Shown here: positions 54,282 through 64,000 of the stretch, one piece after another | Numbering within the stretch: the first letter of the stretch is position 1 | Layout: each line of letters opens with the position of its first letter | Assembly: GCA_904066235.2 (NCBI GenBank) | Contig: CAJFCV020000003.1 | Location: 496,001-560,000, forward strand | Source of the DNA: Bursaphelenchus xylophilus | Lineage: Eukaryota; Nematoda; Chromadorea; Rhabditida; Aphelenchoididae | Length of the DNA stretch: 64,000 bases | Direction of reading: 5' to 3' | The notes under the pieces: generated by a model | What the model was told of the DNA's origin: nothing | The model's database searches: none | Seen by the model: only the letters and a program-made list of their open reading frames with translations | Position numbers and translations under genes: made by a program

Positions 54282-57200
54282 ATGAATCCGCGGTTATTAT
54301 GTCGGTTTCTGATCCCGCGCCGCTTCGAGAACGCACTCAATTCGGTGCTGACCTTGATCTTGCTGGTAATGGTCGTCTTTTTCTGGCGGGAATACCAAGA
54401 CTTCCATCCGAAACGCTTGCCCGTCATGGAAGGGAGAGTGTGGCCGACGACCACGGTCCCACCGCACACAAGACCAGTGCCGGGGGTGGTTAGAAAAGGT
54501 AGAATTTTGGAAAAAGATAAAAAAAAATTGAAAAAAATCAAAAAATTTTTTTCTCAGATTTTTCTAAAACTTGGCATAAATTTAAATTAAAGCTTTCTAA
54601 GACATATCCAAAAATTTTATCTTGCCTTATGCAAAATTTACCGAGATTTTTAGCCCAAAAGTTGCAAAAATTAAAAATTTTTTTTTTCGATTTTCAAATT
54701 AAAAAAAATTAAAAAAAGATCGAAGGAAGATAGTAGCACTAAAAATTAATTTTCTCCAAGCAATATTCGAAAAGATATAGCCGGAAGAAAATTTTTTCTC
54801 TGACCGTCTCTCCTCATTTTACGCACTCTCTCCAAAATGACCTTTTTAAATTTAAAAATATCTCGGCTCCCCTTGAAAAGCTAAAGCTAAAAATTTCAGG
54901 AATTAATTTGTGACCCATTTGCAATATTCTTATCAAAAAATTTTTTAGATATCAAAACATCTGAAACTTCGTATTTTAGGTCCCGGCGAAAACGGAGCTC
55001 CAGTAATATTGCGTAATAAAGAAAAGATCAAAGGTCAAGAAGACATGAAGAAATGGTTTATGAACGTTGTAGCCAGGTACGATCATGTTTCACCGTAAAA
55101 TCGGCAAAATTCTGTTTGGCGAGCTGCGCCCAGCGCAAACTTCAAATCCCTCTAAATCCCGGAATTTCAGCGATAAAATGTCATTGGACCGCTCGATTCC
55201 GGATATGAGACACCCGGACTGTAAATTAATAACCTATCCCAAGGACTTGCCTAAGGCATCAGTCGTCATTATCTTCACGGACGAAGCGTGGACACCATTA
55301 TTACGCACTGTGCACTCTGTAGTGAACCGGTCACCTCCTGAATTTTTGCAAGAAGTAGTGCTTATCGACGATTTCAGTCAAAGAGGCAAGTCTTACGCCA
55401 TCTTGGGCTGGAGAGAAACACTTGACCCAATTTGCCAAGTTTGGGTCAAGTCTTTCTCTCGGTCGAGGAAGGTCAAATTTTTGATTTTTGATGATAATAT
55501 TGCTAATTTTAGCCGAGCTAAAGGACAAATTAGCAGAGTACATCAAACGTTTTGGTGGTTTAGTACGACTTGTAAGGAAAACAGTGCGCCAAGGCCTAAT
55601 CCGAGCCAAAATTGTGGGCGCCAAAGAGGCCAAGGGCCAAGTCGTGGTGTTCCTCGACTCTCACTGTGAAGCCAATGAAGGATGGTAAGTTTTAGGTCAT
55701 TTTCTTCAATTTGTGATCTGTTTTTTCCTTTCAAATCACCTAAATGAATTTCAAGTGTCAAGTGCAATATAATTTTTTCAAATTTTAGGCTAGAACCGAT
55801 TCTTCAGCGAATAAAAGACAATCCAACGGCCGTAGTATGCCCTACCATTGATCATATTTCGGCGCAAACGATGGCTTATAATGGAGATCCGAATGCCGAA
55901 GCAGTGGGTGGATTTTGGTGGTCGCTGCATTTTAAATGGGATCCTATCCCGGAATCGGAGAAGAAACGACGAAAAAGTCCTACGGAGTACATTCGGTAAG
56001 ATTCTACAGGTTCTCCGAGAAGATTTGAGCGTATTTTAGATGAGGGAAAGACTTGACCCAAAGTTGAGTCAAGTCTTTCTCTTGTAGGATTTTCCAGGGA
56101 AATAGTGTTGCAGTGTAAATAAAAAATGATTAAAATGCTGTAACGTGTTTTAAAACCAATTTTGAGCGTTTTTCATAAGCTTTTTTTACATTATCCATTG
56201 CGATTTTAGATCTCCAACGATGGCTGGCGGCCTCTTAGCGGCCGATCGAAAATACTTTCTGGATGTTGGCGCATACGACGCTGAGATGGATATATGGGGA
56301 GGAGAAAACCTAGAGATCTCGTTTAGAGTAAGTTCCAGCAAAAAATTATATTATCCATGATAGGTCTGGATGTGCGGCGGTTCGATTGAGATTTTACCAT
56401 GCTCGCATGTTGGTCATATTTTCCGAGATGGCCATCCGTACAATATGACAGGTCGAGGAGGGAATAAGGATGTGCATGGGACGAATTCGAAGAGGTTGGC
56501 GGAGGTTTGGATGGATGATTACAAACGGCTATATTACCTACATCGAATGGATTTGAAGGATAAAGTAAGTTGGATAGGGTGTAAAATTCTGTCCAAGTTG
56601 GTATCTGATCGTAAGAATTCATTTTTAATATCGAAAATATGGTATTTTGGGAGTTTTCCGAGAGAGAAAGACTTGACCCATTTTTTGGGTCAACTGTTTC
56701 TCTCACAGGAATTGCTTCAGAAACTGATCTTTTACGTTGGAAAATAAATTTTTACACTTCCGATACGCATGAAGAAGACACATTACGAATTTTTGGGTCA
56801 ACTGTTCCCCTCGATAAGCTTCTTTTTCCAGGATGTCGGCGACCTCTCGGAACGTCATGCCTTGAGGAAAAAATTGAAATGCCATGATTTCAAATGGTAC
56901 CTGGACAATGTTGCACCGGACAAATTCATTCCCGACGAGGAAGCCGTAAATCACGGACATCTGAAAGCGACCCAAGGCTCTCTATGTGTCGACACACTGC
57001 AACGAGACGAGAAAATGGAGCAGGATCTGGGCCTATTCTATTGCCAGGGCGGCGGCAGTGCGTCACAGTACATTTCGTTGACGAAAAATGGACAATTGAG
57101 AAGAGAAGCGTCCTGTGCGAATATAAATACCAGCACAAGGGTGGTGAAAATGACTCCGTGTCGGCTGAAGACCGAATATGCCGAGTGGGAATACGATAAT

Positions 57201-57674
57201 GTGGTAAGAAATCGAGTTTTTTACAATTTGAGTACTGTATTTTAAATGAGGGAAAGAGTTGACCCATTTTGGGTCAAGTCTTTCTCTCGGTAAAATCGCG
57301 GCCGGAATGGAGAAAAATTGCTATAGCAAGTCTTTTTACAATGAAATTTATTCTGTTTTACATTTCCCATCGAGAGAAAAACTTGACTCAAAATGTGTCA
57401 AGTCTTCCTCTCGGTAGATTTTGACCTAAAAAATTGTAGAATACGACCTTAGTTGAGAAACAGTTTAAGTCAACTCACATTTATCCATTTTCTTTGAAAT
57501 TTATAATTTGTCGGTAACTTTTATATTACACATGACATTAATTTTCAGACCAACCACGTCAAAAATACCAAACACAACCTGTGCCTCGACGTAACTGGCC
57601 TCAAGAGCGGGCAAAACCTGAAAGTCGCCGAATGCAAGGACGTCGCGGGCCAGAAATGGCAATTCCAATTCTAA
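54282..57674 (+). CDS. Polypeptide N-acetylgalactosaminyltransferase, GALNT11 type
   Basis: Nine exons (54282-54498, 54980-55076, 55171-55385, 55513-55684, 55789-55995, 56210-56327, 56364-56564, 56832-57203, 57549-57674) give 574 aa. It is a type II Golgi membrane enzyme: a short cytosolic tail, a membrane anchor at about residues 19-37, a stem, then the GT-A catalytic domain that starts mucin-type O-glycosylation by moving GalNAc from UDP-GalNAc to Ser/Thr. Visible residues: metal-binding DSH (225-227, [11 protein letters not shown]) with His360 (CSHVGHIFR), and WGGEN (332-336). [17 protein letters not shown] and the block [16 protein letters not shown] favour the GALNT11 branch. The last 140 residues are a ricin-type lectin domain ending in QKWQFQF (one QxW). 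Intron 3 uses a GC donor (55386). An AG directly before the ATG is a candidate trans-splice acceptor. Several introns carry short TTGACCCA hairpins. Confidence 0.92.
55405..57420. repeat. Five short hairpins (GAGAGAAAGACTTGACCCA) in GALNT introns
   Basis: Inverted pairs built from GAGAGAAAGACTTGACCCA and its complement are at 55,409-55,466, 56,040-56,086, 56,660-56,707, 57,243-57,290 and 57,370-57,417. Loops are 2-14 bp. All are intronic and all are about 40-58 bp long. Confidence 0.85.
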
Positions 57675-60533
57675 TTTATTAACCTGGTCTACCATAATAT
57701 TATAGTCTAACATGCCTTTAACTGCAATGACATTTTTTTACGCGGGTATTGATTTGTGATAAAAATTCCTCGAAAGGCTTTTCCGATTCGTACCAAAAGC
57801 CCTAAGGACCTTCTTCGCTTCTTGAGAATAAACTTTACGTTTTCTATTTTTTTAAACAAAATTTCGGCCGAAAAAAGGCCCGGAAGCACCGAAAGAAGAG
57901 TTCGAAAAAAGAGGAGACGCCAGATAGATGTGCGTACGTATGTTACAAGGACGAAAATGAGGAGTAATCCAAAGTGGGGACCGATTTTCGGCCGGAGAAA
58001 GGGATTTTCTCCAGTTTGTCCTTCGGATTAGTCCAGTGGAAAGTAAATCCAGAAATTGTCGAATAGCAGTGTACATACGGCCATGAAACGTACCATCCGA
58101 ATTAAGTCAAAGGTACTCTACAATTCCATAGAGGCTTTTACGTTTATCTACGTTAGTTCTTGCACTATAACGAAAATTTCATTTGCTGTCAACAACAATA
58201 TAAAGGTGAATATTTCGAAAATTTATCGAAAGAAAATTGTCGAATGATAGATAAAGCATTAGAGGCACTACACTGACCTCGTTGCACTTTTATTGCCATT
58301 ACCAAATTGTTTACTTTCAATAAAATAAAAAGGTAGGGCGCAGCTCGCGCAAGGCCCGACGAAAATTCGTTCCTCGCACGACGAAAGGACGCACATTTGT
58401 TTCGGTTGGTTTCGGACGAAAAAAGGTCGAGCTCTCTCTTCCCAGCGGCGGCCCGGGCCGTGTGTCCGCTGTGTTTCCTTCGCCTCCCCTTCTTCTATGT
58501 CAATCACATGGGTATTTTCGTCTGTGGAGAATTTTTTATTATTTTTTAGGGGAAATTAGGGCGTTTCGACCATGTACAATATAGATTTCTCGTTGTTTCG
58601 AATGGTTTCGAGTGAAAGACGGTTTACTCACTGTTCTATGCGCTCGCAAGAGCGCCTGCAGCAAGTCTAAATGGGTAGACTTTGTGGTTTCGTCGGACTT
58701 TTTTCGATTCTCTCTGATTTGATCTCCTTCTGATGGGGAGATTGACGAGTTTTCGGATTTTCGGGGGTACAAAGTACGGGAATTTCACCGTGCGCTCGGC
58801 GTATGATCAATGAACAGCACTCTTACAAGGAAATAAATAAATATTTTGTCGGCTGCATGTGATTTCCGATAACATTTTGCTGATGTCTTGAGAGTTTTTA
58901 CATACACTCCGAAAATTGGTATTTTTCGGTGATAAAAAGGTTAATGTAGGGCTAAATTGATATGTAGTGTATCGATTAGACATTTGTCTTTCTGTTTACA
59001 TCTAAACTTCGCCAATTTACTTTACGTTTCCATCTGAATTTACGATTTTTATATTACACTTGACCTTATTTGAGGCTGTTCGTAAAAAAGGTCGATAAAA
59101 CCTTGAAGTTTGATTCGATCAGCCGAATCTTTTGGATTCTGATTCTAGGATCCTTTGTGCACTCAAGTTTCCGAGCTCTCAGTGTCGTAGTTTGAGCTCG
59201 CTTTGCGCTTTTTTCAATGAAAACATTGGAGTTTCCATGGAAAAAAGTTCGTCTCCTCCACGCGGGGTTTTTATGAGCGGTTATACTTGAGGTTCAAGGT
59301 CTGTTTGGGAAGGGTTTTTTAGATGAAACGTTTAAGGATACCTGATTTTTGGTCGCTAAAGGGCAAGGATTTTAGCTGGACCTAGTGTAATATAAATCTT
59401 TGGCTGGAACAAATGATGGTCCCTGATCTCTTTGATTTTTTCGGCAGCTCTTTTACAGCCCTTGAACTTCTATTTGAGCAAAAATTGGGCCATAGGATTA
59501 TTTTCTCAGCTGGCTATAACCTAAAGTAATATTTACCTTGCCAGCTGATCGCATGACGTCACGGTTTGCTTTCTCGCCGAATACTTTGCAAATACTTTGA
59601 TGTTTTCGCTATAACGTAGCTGTCAAGGGCGATTAGCCTCTAAATTCGAGTGGAAACAAAGGGTTTTCGTTAGTTCTTGATCTTACACTTGAGGAGCTCA
59701 AGGAAAAGCTCTTCAGCTGGAAAAAACTTGGACCTAACGGGCCGTGAGGCATTCTAAAGGACGAATTAGATGAGTAGGTTGGTAAACAGCCCTGTTTTGA
59801 CATCATAATGGTCTTTTGTATTAGACAATTGATTGAAAACATTGACCCAAATACAGGTCCCTTTGTTGAGTCGCTGCGTCTATGATCTTTGGTTTGCGGA
59901 GTGATAAAGCCCACGGGGCTTTTGTTTGTTTACCTGCCTTCTGGTGGTGACATTTTTCTGGGTTATCGCTCTTTTTTTCACGAAGATCACCTCAAATTTA
60001 TCTTATCCTTGACGGCTTCATGGAAATTGGACAGAGTGAAATTGGACAGAAATAAATTAGACGGAGCGTGGAAATTGGACAGATTTTTTCACTGCAAAAC
60101 ATAATTAAACAGTGACATTTGTATTGCAGTGAAAAAATTTGTCCAATTTCCACACTCTGTCCAATTTATTTCTGTCCAATTTCACTCTGTCCAATTTCCA
60201 TGAAGCCGTCAAGGATAAGGTAAATTTTTGACGCGAATCGATCGATTCTCCGTTATGCGCCTCCGAATTTGACGAACTGGTGATGGTTATACAACATTTT
60301 TCTGGGTTATCGCCTTTTTTCGCGGAGATCACCTCAAATTTATCTTATCCTTGACGCGGATAGGGTAAATTTGAGGTGATCTTCGATTTCTTCGTTTTGC
60401 GCCTCCGAATTTGACGAACACTGATGTTTGTCTTCAGATTATGTTCTAAACTCTTGGGTTGATCGAACATCACGCACCGCCGAACCCGTCCCCCATTCTC
60501 TACGAGTAATTTTTTCGTTGTTCATCTGAAGCG
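57675..60533. other. Intergenic region upstream of the PPTC7-type gene
   Basis: No coding sequence is supported. A GC-rich patch lies at 58,330-58,490. AT motifs are at 59,049-59,064 (TTATATTACACTTGAC) and 59,384 (ACCTAGTGTAATATAA). A foldback is at 60,009-60,217. Confidence 0.5.
60009..60217. repeat. Palindrome with ATTGGACAGA arms
   Basis: Arms of about 85-90 bp (TTCATGGAAATTGGACAGAG, then AAATTGGACAGAAATAAATT) are repeated in reverse complement after a roughly 35-bp centre. Flanking pieces (GATCACCTCAAATTTATCTT) recur at 59,983 and 60,330 and inverted at 60,365, so a larger foldback is implied. Confidence 0.8.
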
Positions 60534-61927
60534 ATGGTGATGCTCGCCTACGGCCGCCTCCTGATCCGTGTCGCGGTTCCGCACGGCAAGGAGCTGAGCA
60601 ACATCCGCGCCGTCTCCCTGGCCAAGAACTTTTGCCAATCCACCCGCGCCAGCACTGCCGTCTCCACGGACACGGCCGCCTCGACCGCGCCGAAGGCCGC
60701 GCAAAAGGTGGATTCGAGTTGTTGTGGCTTCGCAAAAGACCTGATTGGAGGCCCGTCGACCGTCCTGGACCATGGAAAATTTGGTGAAGACGCTTGTTTC
60801 GTCACGAACTTTAAACACACTCACGTCGCAGGTAAGATTTTTCCTTTTTTCTCAATTTTTAGGTCGGAGATCAAGTGTAATGTAGGAAGCATCTTGTTTA
60901 CCAAAAATAAATATTGAAAGGGATAAAAGAACGTTATCGAAAGATGTAACAATCTTTTTCCAGGAGTTGCCGACGGTGTTGGAGGCTGGCGAAAGTATGG
61001 GATCGATCCAAGCGAGTTCTCCTCGAACCTCATGAAACATTGCGAGAAAATCGTCGAAGCCGGTGAATTCAGACCTGATCGGCCAGACCTAATCATCAGC
61101 AAGGCCTTCGAACGGCTAGCGGTATCTCCTCGACCAATTGGGTGAGAAGTTTTTCAAAAAGACGAGTTTTTACCTAGTGTAGTATAAAAAAATTTAAGAT
61201 AACCTAATCTTTTTGTAATTTTTAGAAGCTCAACGGCATGTGTAGTCGTAATTCACCAACATACGTTGTACACAGCGAACTTGGGCGACTCCGGGTACCT
61301 GGTTTACAGAGATGGAAAGATTGTTCAGAAGTCAACGGAACAGGTCCATTACTTCAACGCCCCCTTCCAGCTAACGTTGTTGCCTGAGCAATGCGGTAAG
61401 GGATTTATTTTGAATCAATTTTTTGTAAAATACGAAGATTAGTTGACGAGCTTTGTCATGGATAATATAATATAAATCATATAAATAAATCTAAATGTTC
61501 CAGAATTGGAAGGATTTATCCGCGACACCCCCGAGAACTCGGATCTCAACGTCTTGGAGCTGGAGAAGGGAGACGTTGTTGTTTTGGCCACTGATGGCCT
61601 ATGGGACAATGTTCCAGAATCCTTGATCTGTGAAGGGCTAGAGGTAAGGATTTTTTGATTTTTTCTTGGATTTTAGGACTCTTTGAAGCTATTGGAATCC
61701 ATTAGACGAACTGAAAGCGAAGATAAACACTAAAGTTGATCTTGTTCCAGGGAGTAACTGCTCAAAATCTCCAACAAAAGTGCAACACGATCGCCTTGAT
61801 GGCGCGAAGATTGTCGTGCGACGTCCACCACCTGAGCCCCTTCGCCAAGAAGGCGAGCGAGCACGGAATCCGCACCAAAGGCGGCAAACAGGACGACATT
61901 ACCTTGGTCTTGCTCTACATCTCGTAG
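60534..61927 (+). CDS. PPTC7: PPTC7-type mitochondrial PP2C protein phosphatase
   Basis: Exons 60534-60831, 60964-61141, 61226-61395, 61504-61643 and 61751-61927 (TAG) give 320 aa, close to the family's roughly 300. The first 45 residues are rich in Arg, Ser and Ala with no acidic residues up to residue 20, as in a mitochondrial targeting sequence. Metal-binding residues of the PP2C fold are visible: Asp86 (GEDACF), VADGVGGW (Asp103, Gly104), LGDSG (Asp180), ATDGLWDN (Asp246) and GGKQDDITLV (Asp310-311). GVADGVGGWRKYGIDPSEF and HYFNAPFQL are hallmarks of PPTC7 itself. The family dephosphorylates mitochondrial matrix proteins and in animals and yeast supports coenzyme Q synthesis and limits mitophagy; here that is by homology. 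Introns 1, 2 and 3 carry the AT motif or close variants (60,873, 61,174 and 61,455-61,470). Confidence 0.92.
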
Positions 61928-62984
61928 TTCAATTTTTGTTGTTAAACCGTTTGTTTATATACGAATAGAGGTCTCGTTTCGTAACCATTATTAGGTGATT
62001 GTAATATGGTTTGAATTTTTGTGGATGTTGTAGGGTATGGGAGAAGATGGGAGAGATTTTTGGAGATGTTGATAGGCATTATCTAAAATAAGGTCGGAAT
62101 TTTGGAATTAGATGTAAAATGCGAGAATTTTAGCCTTGAATAGCGCTGTTATGCTGCTATAAAGGATTTGGTAGATGTTAGGTGTCATGATGACGCATTT
62201 TTTGGAAGTGTTAACCGATTTTTCATAGCTCCAACTTATATCTAAAATAAGGTCGGAATTTTGGAATTAGATGCAAAATACGTGGGATATACTTTATACA
62301 TGTTTTATATTGGTATTTCAAACAGTATGAACAGAAAAACCCGTCATCATGACACATTTTTTGGACATTTTTGCCACAAATTTTGAAATTGCTCCAAGTT
62401 CGGCACAAATTTTTCGATTTTAGTATGAAAATCTCCCTTTACACCCCCATCCCTCAACATTTCCACCACCCCCATTGTATCGTACGTAACGTCTTTGCTC
62501 AAACACTTGTTTTTTCTCAGAAGCATTTTCGCGAACAAACACAAAAGAAAATCTTTCCCCTAGGTACTCTCTGATTGTAACCATTGACGAAGAGGTCCCA
62601 AACCGTGACCAAATTTAGCTCTAGACGGTAATCAGGCAGCCATTTTGTTAATTGTTATACCCACCATACAAAAGAATTGTAAAAATCGGCCATTTCACGG
62701 AATAAAGGTTCTAATTTGGAAATTGAGCAGTTTTTTGAGTATTTTTTGTTGAATTTTGAGATAATTTTTACGCGAAAATCAAGGTAGAGGAAGAAGAATC
62801 ATCGAAGAGGTCTCGTTGATTGTTTTGGAAGAATTGGAAATAGAAAAATTAGGGGTTTTTGACGTGAAGGTCATCATGATCATGGATAATATAATTGTGG
62901 CAAAAATTCAACAGCCATCTCAAAGATTTTGTGTTCAAATTAACCGCTGAGATCTATAGATACGATTGCGACTACTCTCGACTG
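61928..62984. other. 3' region of the PPTC7-type gene
   Basis: No coding sequence is supported. AATTAGATG-AAAAT and TCTAAAATAAGGTCGGAATT occur twice (62,075-62,125 and 62,230-62,280), a local direct repeat of about 160 bp spacing. An AT-motif copy (TCATGGATAATATAA) is at 62,880-62,894. Confidence 0.5.
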
Positions 62985-63870
62985 GTTTCGCCATGGAAAT
63001 TTTTGATTTTTGGCCTAGAAGTCATCTTGATTATGGTGAATATAAATTTGAGGATTTTGGTAGGAATTGAACCTTCTCAATCCTAGATTTGGGCGTCAAC
63101 CTAATTTTTGAGCTCTATCAACATGATAGCGGCTATTTTTTCACTCTTCAAAATACGAACTTGAGATTTTTTGGCCTAGAAGTCATCTTGGCCATGGTGA
63201 ATATAAATTTGATGGTTCTGGTGGGAATTGAACTTTACTGATCCCATTTTTGGGCCTCACCCTTAACATTGGGCTCTATCAACGTGATAGCTGCTATTTT
63301 TCACTCTTCCAAATACGAACTTGAGATTTTTTGAACTCAAAAGTCATCTTGATCATGGTGAATATAAATTTGATGGTTTTGGTGGGAATTGAACCTTCTT
63401 AATCCAAGATTTGGACCTCAACCTGATTACTGAGCTCTATCAAAATGATAGCTGCTATTTTTTTGCTTTTCAAATTTTAAAATTGAGATTTTTTGAACTC
63501 AAAAGTCATCTTGATCATGGTGAATATAAATTTGATGGTTTTGGTGGGAATTGAACTTTACTGATCCAAGATTTGGACCTCAGTATATTTTTTGAGCTCT
63601 ATCAACGTGATAGCTGCTATTTTTCACTATTCAAAATACGAACTTGAGATTTTTTAACTCAAAAGTCATCTTGATCATGGTGAATATAAATTTGATGGTT
63701 TTGGTGGGAATTGAACTTTACTGATCCAAGATTTCGACCTCAGTATATTGTTTGAGCTCTATCAAAGTGATAGCTGCTATTTTTTCACTATTCAAAATAC
63801 GAACTTGAGGTTTTTTGAACTCGAAAGTCATCTTGATCATGGTGAATAAAATCTTCTCAATTCCGACCCT
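62985..63870. repeat. 160-bp tandem repeat
   Basis: The phrase GTCATCTTGATCATGGTGAA recurs at intervals of almost exactly 160 bp (near 63,021, 63,182, 63,341, 63,501, 63,661 and 63,822), giving about 5.5 copies. Each unit also contains GGTGGGAATTGAAC, GAGCTCTATCAACGTGATAG and a TTTTCACT-TTCAAAATACGAA segment. No coding sequence is seen. Confidence 0.85.
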
Positions 63871-64000
63871 CAAAGTCCTCAATTTCGTCGCTGCGACAAA
63901 AAAAACATATGGTTTGGTCTACAAATCCCTTGCGGGCAGTACAAATCCGACCGTCATTTGTGTTTCTCGCATTCAGTGCCATCATTTATTGGCGGCGCGG

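Noticed and set aside
58268..58507. 79-aa minus-strand ORF in a GC-rich patch
   Set aside because: GC-rich promoter-like sequence produces chance open frames; no splice partner or motif.
62985..63870. GGTTCAATTCC on the minus strand of each 160-bp unit resembles a pol III B box, suggesting tRNA-derived SINEs
   Set aside because: No A-box-like sequence lies at the right distance and no poly(A) tail or target duplication is present; tandem order fits a satellite.

Overview
The window is nuclear DNA of a free-living or parasitic nematode; the species cannot be told from the sequence alone. The evidence is the compact spliced genes with short introns ending in TTTTCAG-type acceptors, AT-rich introns, families with close nematode relatives (MLCK-like kinase, GALNT, pepsin-family clusters with GATA-site promoters), a BEL/Pao retrotransposon and a dense load of small foldback elements. 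Gene models below were built by hand from splice consensus and reading-frame phase; each full model closes in frame.

Layout. 0.2-8.4 kb (+): 3' part of a myosin-light-chain-kinase-like Ser/Thr kinase with a long low-complexity K/E-rich tail. 9.4-11.7 kb (+): a protein combining a FLYWCH-like Cys/His finger with a CHRAC1/POLE4-like histone fold (one spliced gene, or two genes of an operon). 13.6-15.6 kb (+): a chromodomain protein with an acidic P/E-rich tail. 16.1-20.7 kb (-): an unrecognised 235-aa protein with a transposon-filled 3.3-kb intron. 22.3-26.3 and 36.7-38.4 kb (+): three paralogous pepsin-fold (A1) proteins, each 406 aa with the same exon plan but without the canonical DTG catalytic triads. 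Between copies 2 and 3 lies a complete 8,728-bp BEL/Pao LTR element (27,167-35,894) with gag, pol and an env-like C-terminus; its LTRs look identical. 38.8-40.0 kb: a decayed mariner-like transposon. 40.3-49.0 kb (-): gamma-glutamylaminecyclotransferase (GGACT) with an 8.2-kb intron packed with nested foldback elements. 49-54.2 kb: repeats and T-rich sequence. 54.3-57.7 kb (+): a polypeptide GalNAc-transferase of the GALNT11 type. 60.5-61.9 kb (+): a PPTC7-type mitochondrial PP2C phosphatase. 63.0-63.9 kb: a 160-bp tandem repeat.

The points most worth following up are: the tandem pepsin-like proteins with substituted active-site motifs; a recurrent 16-bp motif (about TTATATTAYNCHWGAC, either strand) found in most longer introns or upstream regions of the genes at 9-20 kb and 55-62 kb but not seen in the kinase, pepsin-like or GGACT genes; the gag-stop-pol-env single-frame architecture of the retroelement with a YVDN reverse-transcriptase box; and several foldback families, one with repeated GTGTGACATCTTATACGATG units in both orientations.
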